Source: DUUS01 sp964416365 | GTDB taxonomy: Bacteria > Bacillota_I > Bacilli_A > RF39 > UBA660 | NCBI GenBank assembly: GCA_964416365.1 | Contig: CAYQDO010000026.1 | Location: forward strand, 1-12,291 | Reading direction: 5' to 3' | DNA: 12,291 nt | Part shown: positions 7,668 to 12,291 of the stretch, in pieces | Layout of the letters: every line of letters begins with the position of its first letter | Numbering within the stretch: position 1 is the first letter of the stretch | The notes under the pieces: model-generated | The model's database searches: none | Told to the model about the DNA's origin: nothing | What the model saw: the letters and a program-made list of their open reading frames with translations, nothing else | Position numbers and translations under genes: made by a program

Positions 7668-8083
7668 AAGATAAAAGCGGTTTTACAATGGTAGAATTGT
7701 TAGCAGTAGTTATCATTCTTGGTATCATAATGACAATAGTTTATCCTTCTGTAGATCGTATTCTTTCTGGAGGAAGGAAAACTGTTGATGATCTAACAAA
7801 GCAGAATTTAGAAGATGCTTCGACTATTTTTGCTCAAGATATTTATTTATGTACTGATTCTACGATTATAGATATTTTGAAAAATGACTTGAACTTAAGT
7901 GTTACTAATTGTAACGATGCTAAAGAAAGATTACAAAGTGGGATAACTGTTCCTATAGACGTTTTAAAAGAATACGAATACCTTACAAAAGCGGATAAGT
8001 GTACAGGAAATATTATTGTTAGAATAAATGGAAATAAAATGACAAATATTTCTGCAGATGTCAGTAACATAACTTGTAATTAG
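7664..8083 (+). CDS. Type IV prepilin-like protein with four cysteines, lone pilin gene
   Basis: The N-terminus is a textbook prepilin: a short positive leader (MKDKSG) followed by FTMVELLAVVIILGI, with cleavage expected after Gly6, the conserved Glu at +5 of the mature chain, and a hydrophobic helix at 7-27. The mature protein would be 133 residues, with the usual amphipathic helix continuing to about residue 60 and a small globular part. Cysteines at 63, 83, 113 and 138 could form two disulphides. The start is GTG 7664 with AGGA 9 nt upstream; it overlaps the queH stop as GTGA, so translation is probably coupled. It is followed by ftsY after 8 nt. No prepilin peptidase, assembly ATPase or platform gene is in the window. 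It could be a competence or secretion pseudopilin, or a minor pilin; function unknown. Confidence 0.85.
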   Translation: MKDKSGFTMVELLAVVIILGIIMTIVYPSVDRILSGGRKTVDDLTKQNLEDASTIFAQDIYLCTDSTIIDILKNDLNLSVTNCNDAKERLQSGITVPIDVLKEYEYLTKADKCTGNIIVRINGNKMTNISADVSNITCN

Positions 8084-8091
8084 GAGGAAAC

Positions 8092-9063
8092 ATGGGTTTA
8101 TTTAATAAATTCAAACAAATATTTAAAAAAGAAACTAAAGAGAATGCCCAAGCTTATGATAAAGGGTTAGAAAAGACCCGCAAGGAATTTGTCAGTGAAC
8201 TGAATTTACTAGGCGTAAAATTTCATAAAGTAACCGATGAATATTTTGAGGAACTAGAATATCTTTTAATTAAAGCTGATATTGGGATAAGAACCGTACA
8301 AAAGTTTTTAGATAGATTAAAGGAACGGATTAAAAAAGAAAATATATCCGATCCTAAATACCTTCAAGAAGTTATTGTTGATGAACTATTTATGATTTAT
8401 GTTGAAGGAGAATCATTAACCGATAAAATTAATATGGCTAAAGAAGGACCAACTGTTATTTTAACAGTTGGCGTAAATGGGGTAGGAAAAACAACCACTA
8501 TCGGAAAACTAGCTCATAAATATGCTAAAGATGGTAAAAAGGTTATGATGATAGCTGGAGATACCTTTAGAGCTGGAGCTGTACCGCAACTTGAGGAATG
8601 GGCTCAAAGAACTAATTCGGTTTTTGTGGGTAGAGAAAATGCTGATCCAGCCAGTGTTATTTATGATGGTTTAGAACAAGCTATCAAAGATAATATCGAT
8701 ATCGTATTAATAGATACTGCTGGAAGACTACAAAATAAAGTAAATCTGATGAAAGAACTAGAAAAAATCAATAAAGTAATCAATAAACATGTACCTGATG
8801 CTCCTCATGAAACTTTACTGATTATTGATGCTACCACAGGACAAAATGGTATAAGTCAGGCTGAAAGTTTTAAAGAAATAACTAATATAACCGGGATTGT
8901 TTTAACCAAACTTGATGGTACTGCCAAAGGTGGTATAGTTTTAGCTATTAAGGAAGAAGTTAATTTACCAGTCAAATTCATTGGACTAGGCGAAGGAATT
9001 AATGATTTAAAACCATTTGATATTGAAGAATATATTTACGGCTTATTTAAGGATATGATGTAA
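8092..9063 (+). CDS. ftsY: Signal recognition particle receptor FtsY
   Basis: This SRP GTPase receives ribosome-SRP complexes at the membrane and hands nascent membrane proteins to SecYEG, acting as a heterodimer with Ffh. The 323 residues contain a short basic N-terminal region rather than the long acidic A domain of Proteobacteria, the helical N domain (about 25-110) and the G domain: P-loop GVNGVGKTT at 127-135, DTFRAGA at 157-163, DTAGR at 208-212, TKLDG at 272-276 and GLGEGINDLKPF at 298-309, the last typical of FtsY. The ribosome site AGGAGG (8082-8087) is the strongest in the window and overlaps the pilin stop codon, which predicts high expression. ylxM overlaps its stop codon. Confidence 0.97.
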   Translation: MGLFNKFKQIFKKETKENAQAYDKGLEKTRKEFVSELNLLGVKFHKVTDEYFEELEYLLIKADIGIRTVQKFLDRLKERIKKENISDPKYLQEVIVDELFMIYVEGESLTDKINMAKEGPTVILTVGVNGVGKTTTIGKLAHKYAKDGKKVMMIAGDTFRAGAVPQLEEWAQRTNSVFVGRENADPASVIYDGLEQAIKDNIDIVLIDTAGRLQNKVNLMKELEKINKVINKHVPDAPHETLLIIDATTGQNGISQAESFKEITNITGIVLTKLDGTAKGGIVLAIKEEVNLPVKFIGLGEGINDLKPFDIEEYIYGLFKDMM

Positions 9064-9350
9064 TGGAAAATATGATTTATTACAGTGCTATTTATGATTA
9101 TTATCATAATCTTTTAACAGACACTCAAAGAAAATATTTTGAAGACTATTATTTTAATAATCTATCACTACAGGAAATAGCCGATAATTATCAAGTTTCC
9201 AAAAATGCTATTAGTAAAACTTTAATAGAAGTAACTACTAAATTAGATGAATTAGAACAAAAATTAAATTTATATCATAATCATAAAAAAATCAAAAACA
9301 TCTTAAAGGATTATCCAGAAACTTATAATAAAATCCAAGAATACATTTAA
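9063..9350 (+). CDS. ylxM: YlxM family helix-turn-helix protein, SRP-associated
   Basis: A 95-residue acidic protein with a sigma-70 region 4-like helix-turn-helix at about 33-57 (LSLQEIADNYQVSKNAISKTL), preceded by LLTDTQRKYFEDYY and followed by a heptad-like helix at 58-70. This is the YlxM/UPF0122 family, found next to ffh or ftsY in Firmicutes; family members have been linked to SRP assembly or regulation. Its start overlaps the ftsY stop by one base (TAATG), indicating coupling. Ffh, the usual next gene, is not here: a terminator follows immediately, so this is the last gene of the operon. Confidence 0.9.
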   Translation: MENMIYYSAIYDYYHNLLTDTQRKYFEDYYFNNLSLQEIADNYQVSKNAISKTLIEVTTKLDELEQKLNLYHNHKKIKNILKDYPETYNKIQEYI

Positions 9351-9385
9351 AAAGCAAAATCATTTCTTAATTTTGCTTTTTATTA
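9349..9385. terminator. Bidirectional rho-independent terminator between ylxM and the 9360 gene
   Basis: A perfect 12-bp stem pairs AAAAAGCAAAAT (9349-9360) with ATTTTGCTTTTT (9370-9381) around a 9-nt loop. It is flanked by A and T runs, so it can work on both strands. It closes the murG-ylxM operon and the convergent membrane-protein gene, whose TGA stop (9360-9362) lies within it. Confidence 0.8.
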
Positions 9386-9782
9386 TTTTCTGTTGATTAA
9401 TATAACTAAAAATATTTAAAGTGATAATTGGTATAAATATCATTACTGCACTTAGATTATTAAAAAAACTATCTTTAAAGTTTAAGGCAATTATTAATAA
9501 AATAAACCAAAGAAGAATAGATATTAATTGAAATTTCAAATCTTTATAAATAAAAGCTACGAGTCCAAAGATAGCAATAAGACATATTGTTAAGATTATT
9601 AGAGCCCACCAAGTACTGGTAAACATATTTTGAATAAGTAAAGCTAAATCAGTAGAATTATTAGTTAAACTTTCCTGATAAGTTAATCGGTCTAGATAAT
9701 TAAAATAGAAAAGTGACCAAATACTTAAAATACTTTCAAAACAGATGGTAATAAATAATAATTTACTTCTTTCTTTAAACAT
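9360..9782 (-). CDS. Unknown small membrane protein with four predicted helices
   Basis: I do not recognise this protein. From ATG 9782 it has 140 residues, with hydrophobic segments at about 8-27, 58-78, 84-100 and 112-129, and a lysine-rich C-terminal tail (KIIKSKIKK) expected in the cytoplasm. A loop of about 30 residues containing NNST lies between helices 1 and 2. The frame continues upstream to a TTG at 9806, but the only ribosome site, AAGGAG at 9795-9800, is downstream of that TTG and 12 nt from the ATG, so the ATG is preferred despite the long spacing. The gene is convergent with ylxM and shares its terminator. It is divergent from the 9919 gene. Confidence 0.75.
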   Translation of the reverse strand: MFKERSKLLFITICFESILSIWSLFYFNYLDRLTYQESLTNNSTDLALLIQNMFTSTWWALIILTICLIAIFGLVAFIYKDLKFQLISILLWFILLIIALNFKDSFFNNLSAVMIFIPIITLNIFSYINQQKIIKSKIKK

Positions 9783-9808
9783 AAAAATCTTATTCTCCTT
9801 ATTCAATA

Positions 9809-9814
9809 ATTATA
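9809..9814 (-). promoter_or_regulatory. Possible -10 box for the 9360-9782 gene
   Basis: TATAAT reads on the minus strand here, and its predicted start point near 9802 lies just before the AAGGAG ribosome site. I find no good -35 hexamer at 16-18 nt, so this is a weak call. It supports the ATG at 9782 over the TTG at 9806, which would lie upstream of transcription. Confidence 0.35.
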
Positions 9815-9862
9815 TTTTACCAAATAAAACCTAAATATTATAGTTCAAAATAGATCGAAAAC

Positions 9863-9891
9863 TTGATTTTAGTAAAAAAAATTAGTATAAT
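9863..9891 (+). promoter_or_regulatory. Strong sigma-A-type promoter for the 9919 gene
   Basis: TTGATT (9863-9868), a 17-nt spacer and perfect TATAAT (9886-9891), the same two hexamers and spacing as at 4477-4505. The transcript should start near 9898. The ATG at 9892 is therefore outside the transcript, and the GTG at 9919 with AAGGAAG upstream becomes the start. Confidence 0.7.
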
Positions 9892-9918
9892 ATGCCTTAC
9901 ATGAAAGGAAGTAGTAAC

Positions 9919-10350
9919 GTGAAAAGAAAAGTTGAAGAAGATTTAGCAGAAGTTTTAAGTGAGGATGAAGTATTTCTAATTCATTTAAGTATGATATTAC
10001 CTTGCTCTATTGAAGATTTAAAAATAACTTTAACAACTAAAGATATAGAAAGAATAGGTAAATTATCAGACCAAGGATTAGTCTATTTAAAATGGAATGA
10101 CGAAATCCTCCACGAAAATTTTCAAGAATTAACTTTTACTATGAAAGGAGACCTATTAGTTTTTAAAACTAAATATTCAGAAGAAATAAAAATATTTCAA
10201 GAATATTTAGAAAATAATGAATATAATTGCAGTGACCAGTTATTAGATAATTTTTTAATAACTTGTAACTTATCATTAAGACCAGAAGATATTTTAAATA
10301 TCGAAAAACTAGAACGTTTCAGTTGTGTATATGATTGTCATATAAAGTAA
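9919..10350 (+). CDS. Unknown soluble acidic protein, possible winged-helix fold
   Basis: I do not recognise this family. From GTG 9919 the protein has 143 residues, no signal peptide or membrane helix, and is rich in Glu, Asp, Leu and Ile. The part at about 49-81 (SDQGLVYLKWND then ELTFTMKGDLLVF) resembles the recognition-helix end and wing of a winged-helix domain, in which a GL(V/I) turn is followed by two strands and an LT-x-KG stretch; this is a pattern impression only. Four cysteines occur in the C-terminal part. The longer open frame from 9892 is ruled out by the promoter position, and AAGGAAG lies about 8 nt before the GTG. It has a near-consensus promoter and its own terminator, so it is monocistronic and probably well transcribed. 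Confidence 0.75.
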   Translation: MKRKVEEDLAEVLSEDEVFLIHLSMILPCSIEDLKITLTTKDIERIGKLSDQGLVYLKWNDEILHENFQELTFTMKGDLLVFKTKYSEEIKIFQEYLENNEYNCSDQLLDNFLITCNLSLRPEDILNIEKLERFSCVYDCHIK

Positions 10351-10379
10351 AGGAACACCAAAAAGTGTTTTTTTATTTT
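10351..10379 (+). terminator. Short rho-independent terminator of the 9919 gene
   Basis: A 5-bp stem AACAC (10354-10358) pairs with GTGTT (10365-10369), extendable by two G-T pairs and one A-T pair, followed by a run of T with TTTTATTTT. The stem is weak but the U tract is long and it begins right after the TAA stop. Confidence 0.55.
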
Positions 10380-10414
10380 AAAAAAGGACACACCATGTTC
10401 AAAGGAGTGTCCTT
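10380..10414 (-). terminator. Rho-independent terminator of the leftward LiaF/LiaG-like operon
   Basis: On the minus strand, AAGGACAC (10407-10414) pairs with GTGTCCTT (10384-10391). Two inner C-G pairs lie beyond an A-A or T-T mismatch, the loop is 9 nt, and a T run (10380-10385) follows. The U tail exists only on the minus strand, so it serves the DUF4097 gene or a short transcript starting near 10444. Confidence 0.7.
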
Positions 10415-10416
10415 GT

Positions 10417-10444
10417 GAGAAGGCAAAAAATATCTTACCTTCTC
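10417..10444 (-). other. Additional hairpin just upstream of the minus-strand terminator; possible part of a small RNA
   Basis: GAGAAGG pairs perfectly with CCTTCTC (7 bp, 14-nt AT-rich loop) and is separated by only 2 nt from the terminator stem. It has no U tail of its own. On the minus strand a TATAAT at 10451-10456 would place a transcription start at 10444, the first base of this stem. No clear -35 hexamer is seen, so the promoter is uncertain. It may instead be a second 3'-end stabilising stem of the DUF4097 mRNA. Confidence 0.35.
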
Positions 10445-10487
10445 AATAGTATTATATTCATTTAAATAATAATATACATAATTATGA

Positions 10488-11291
10488 TTAATTATTAAAA
10501 GAGATTGAAATTTCTCCAATTCCACCGTTTACTTTAATTTTGTTTTGTCCCAATCCATAAACAGAATTATCGGTTTGTTTTTCATTATTAATAGAGATAT
10601 CTCCTAAACCTTTGTCAACATGAATTTGATAATCTTCTTTTTTACCATTGATAAATAATTCTATTTTGCCAATGCCACAACTAATTTTATTATCACCAGC
10701 GATATTTGCTTCAATATTCATATCACCAATTCCAGAATCTATATCTAAATTATTTAGAATAGAAGAGGTAATATCAATTTCGCCAATACCACCTTTAATA
10801 TCAATATTTTCAAAACTAGAATTGGCAATCTCTAAGTTACCAACACCTTGATTTACTTTAAAATAGGTTGCTTGTATATTATCTATCGATACTCTGTTAA
10901 TACCACTATCTATTTTTAATTCATCTAAAATATAAGAATCGGGAACATAAAGAGTAATATTTGCAGAATTTTTTGGATTAAAGAACCATTTTGATTTTTC
11001 GCTGATTCTTAAATTATTATTCTCATATTTTACTTTAAAATTTTTATTAACATTAAATGCTTTTATTTCAAAAATCTTTCCTTTTTCAATAGTAAGTTTA
11101 GCAGTTGTTAAATCTATATCAATATTATCAACTTTTTCAAAAGAATTAAAATAGTCAACTAAATTAGTGTTTGGAGTAGTATTATCATAAAAAAATGATG
11201 ATACATAAAACATCCCATTTACTATACTTGTAATAATAAAGATAGCTAAAGTAACTGCTAATATTTTAATAATTCTTTGAGTATTATTCAT
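10488..11291 (-). CDS. DUF4097 (LiaG-like) membrane-anchored beta-solenoid protein
   Basis: The 267-residue protein has one N-terminal membrane helix (about 8-28) and a large extracytoplasmic domain of beta-strand repeats, matching the DUF4097 putative adhesin family to which B. subtilis LiaG belongs. The repeat unit G-(I/V/L)-G-x-(I/L/M)-x-(I/L) recurs with its first glycine at 130 (degenerate), 149, 168, 187 and 206, exactly 19 residues apart, then less regularly at 228, 246 and 257. Such spacing predicts a stacked beta-helix. ATG 11291 overlaps the stop of the LiaF-like gene by 8 bp, and GGAGGG lies 10 nt upstream, so the two are coupled. A terminator follows at 10414-10380. The LiaG assignment is by family and neighbour; the biochemical role of LiaG itself is unknown. 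Confidence 0.82.
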   Translation of the reverse strand: MNNTQRIIKILAVTLAIFIITSIVNGMFYVSSFFYDNTTPNTNLVDYFNSFEKVDNIDIDLTTAKLTIEKGKIFEIKAFNVNKNFKVKYENNNLRISEKSKWFFNPKNSANITLYVPDSYILDELKIDSGINRVSIDNIQATYFKVNQGVGNLEIANSSFENIDIKGGIGEIDITSSILNNLDIDSGIGDMNIEANIAGDNKISCGIGKIELFINGKKEDYQIHVDKGLGDISINNEKQTDNSVYGLGQNKIKVNGGIGEISISFNN

Positions 11292-11961
11292 TTATTTCTA
11301 ACCCTCCGAATAAACAAAATGATTCAACATATATGGTTTTCTTATTATTTTTATTATTGTCTTTTTTATTAGATGTTCCCCCGAAAATACCAGTAGATCT
11401 AACTTTGACATTTACGTCTTTAGGAACTAATATTTTTGATCCAGCAAAAATATTACTGCATTTAATAAAACATTCTTTATCTATTTCAGCCTTTCTTAAG
11501 TTTAAATTAATACTGCCAAACACAGCATCTAAAGATAAACTAGCTATTTTTTCGTCATCTTTATTTATATTTTTTTCAGTAAAACTAGCTACTATTTCTT
11601 CTTGATTATCTTTATTTAATTCTTTGATTTTTTGAGATATTTGTTTATTAAATGTACTGTTTAAAACCATTTTTAATCCAATTAGTATTAGTATAAATGG
11701 AATAATTAAACTAGACACTAAATCCCAACTAATTATATCTCTGCAAACTAACAGCAGAACAATTCCAATAGTTAAACTAATAATACTTCCGGTTAGATTT
11801 TCTCTTTTATTAAATAATCCTATAAAGTTAGGAACAATAATAAATAATGTCCACCAACCTTTAAAAAAGATATCAATCTCAGCTATTTCTAAAGAATTAA
11901 TCCCAAAAATAATACCGAGAATAATCAAGACCATTCCCCATAGTATTCTATTTGTTTTCAA
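11284..11961 (-). CDS. LiaF-like four-helix membrane protein (cell-wall-active antibiotics response family)
   Basis: The 225 residues begin with four hydrophobic helices at about 6-24, 36-51, 57-73 and 80-99 (LiaI/LiaF-like transmembrane region). A charged linker (105-140) follows, then a C-terminal cytoplasmic beta domain with the repeated FGG/FAG theme: VFGSINLNLRKAEI at 147-160, IFAGSKI at 171-177, GIFGGTS at 191-197 and CLFGGLEI at 216-223. This layout is that of LiaF/YvqF, which in B. subtilis inhibits the LiaRS envelope-stress system. The start is TTG 11961 with AAGG 7 nt upstream; no in-frame ATG is nearby. It is the first gene of a two-gene operon with the LiaG-like gene. No LiaR or LiaS gene is in the window, so the regulatory partner is unknown. 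Confidence 0.83.
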   Translation of the reverse strand: MKTNRILWGMVLIILGIIFGINSLEIAEIDIFFKGWWTLFIIVPNFIGLFNKRENLTGSIISLTIGIVLLLVCRDIISWDLVSSLIIPFILILIGLKMVLNSTFNKQISQKIKELNKDNQEEIVASFTEKNINKDDEKIASLSLDAVFGSINLNLRKAEIDKECFIKCSNIFAGSKILVPKDVNVKVRSTGIFGGTSNKKDNNKNNKKTIYVESFCLFGGLEINE

Positions 11962-11987
11962 AATACATCCTTCTTTCCATCTTTTTT

Positions 11988-11996
11988 ATTATAGCA
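11988..11996 (-). promoter_or_regulatory. Extended -10 promoter of the LiaF/LiaG-like operon
   Basis: TGCTATAAT on the minus strand is an extended -10 (TGN plus perfect TATAAT). The -35 region is a poor match (T-rich), as is common with extended -10 promoters. The start near 11981 leaves a leader of about 20 nt with the AAGG ribosome site at 11969-11972. I see no obvious LiaR-type inverted repeat upstream. Confidence 0.6.
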
Positions 11997-12042
11997 TATT
12001 CTTTAAACGGAAAAAACAAAAGTTTTCCTCCTTTATTTCATT

Positions 12043-12083
12043 AAAAAAAATGAAAGTTTTTTTTCGTATCTACTTTCATTTTT
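12043..12083 (-). terminator. Rho-independent terminator of the right-edge minus-strand gene
   Basis: On the minus strand an 11-bp stem pairs AAAAATGAAAG (12073-12083) with CTTTCATTTTT (12046-12056) around a 16-nt loop and runs into three more T. It lies 10 nt past the TAA stop at 12093-12095. The inner arm can alternatively pair with TTTCAT at 12036-12041. Confidence 0.7.
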
Positions 12084-12092
12084 CAGTCATAA

Positions 12093-12291
12093 TTAATAAA
12101 GTCCTTTTTCTTTATTTATACTTTTAAATCTTGATAATTTCTTTTTAATTACTTCATCATCGTGATTTTTAAAATAATCATCATATTGACTATCAGTTAA
12201 TACATAATAATTATACCAAGAGGGATCATTAAAGGTTAAAATTTGATAAGCCATATCAAAAGTATTGTGCCACTCTTTTGGAACATTTCGT
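12093..12291 (-). CDS. Unknown protein, C-terminal 65 codons only
   Basis: A minus-strand frame enters from the right edge and is open for 65 codons to a TAA at 12093-12095. Its start is outside the window. The fragment has three tryptophan/tyrosine-rich blocks (EWHNTFDMAY near 6-15, DPSWYNYYVLT at 22-32) and a highly charged, lysine-rich end (KNHDDEVIKKKLSRF at 41-55, ending KGLY). It shows no membrane segment. Codon use is like its neighbours and a terminator follows directly, so I take it as a real coding end. I cannot name the family from this fragment. Confidence 0.7.
   Translation of the reverse strand, partial: RNVPKEWHNTFDMAYQILTFNDPSWYNYYVLTDSQYDDYFKNHDDEVIKKKLSRFKSINKEKGLY

Noticed and set aside
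10648..10851. Plus-strand open frame antisense to the DUF4097 gene
   Set aside because: Its ISPIP-type repeats are the reverse reading of the glycine repeats of the real protein.
11333..11605. Plus-strand open frame antisense to the LiaF-like gene
   Set aside because: It is a shadow of a gene with clear membrane helices and family motifs, with no ribosome site.
1..12291. Alternative genetic code with TGA as tryptophan
   Set aside because: Tryptophan is encoded by TGG throughout, and TGA ends the SDR, queH and 9360 genes exactly where neighbouring signals expect stops.
1..12291. CRISPR array, tRNA, insertion sequence or defence system
   Set aside because: I saw no spaced direct repeats of CRISPR type, no tRNA cloverleaf, and no transposase, nuclease or toxin motif on either strand.

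Overview
The window is an AT-rich, gene-dense chromosomal stretch with standard bacterial Shine-Dalgarno sites, TATAAT-type promoters and short U-tailed terminators. TGG encodes tryptophan and TGA is used as a stop (for example at 4478-4480 and 7665-7667), so the genetic code is standard and this is not a Mycoplasma-type code. The gene families (PASTA-containing FtsI/PBP2B, DivIB/FtsQ, YlxM, LiaF/LiaG-like proteins) point to a low-GC Bacillota. My inference is a member of the Bacilli near Erysipelotrichales or the uncultured RF39-like lineages, probably host-associated; the sequence does not fix the genus.

Layout. Positions 1-3553 (minus strand) hold a peptidoglycan and division block transcribed leftwards: ftsI-type PBP, mraY, then ftsW, which runs off the left edge. 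murD, which often sits between mraY and ftsW/spoVE, is absent. Divergent from this block are a short-chain dehydrogenase (3695-4480) and an unknown membrane-anchored protein with its own promoter and terminator (4527-5201). Positions 5227-9385 look like one six-gene operon with a good promoter, gaps of 8 nt or less, two overlapping junctions and a bidirectional terminator: murG, ftsQ/divIB, queH, a lone type IV prepilin-like protein, ftsY, ylxM. A small minus-strand membrane protein (9360-9782) and a divergent unknown gene with a near-consensus promoter (9919-10350) follow. The convergent gap 10351-10487 carries terminators for both strands plus an extra hairpin. Leftwards from 11996 come an extended -10 promoter, a LiaF-like four-helix protein and a LiaG-like DUF4097 repeat protein. 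The right edge has the C-terminal 65 codons of an unrecognised minus-strand gene with its terminator.

How the genes work together. Lipid I is made by MraY, lipid II by MurG, and the FtsW/FtsI pair polymerises and cross-links septal peptidoglycan, with FtsQ/DivIB as a divisome scaffold. FtsY and YlxM belong to signal-recognition-particle membrane targeting, which could deliver the membrane proteins encoded nearby. LiaF/LiaG-like proteins are associated with envelope-stress sensing. The window is therefore mostly cell-envelope biogenesis, with QueH (tRNA queuosine) and an orphan pilin as odd members. I see no CRISPR array, transposon, tRNA, rRNA or defence system. The best candidates for something new are the orphan cysteine-bearing prepilin in the murG-ftsY operon, the two orphan genes with strong private promoters, the LiaF/LiaG pair without its kinase and regulator, and a possible short structured RNA at about 10380-10456.
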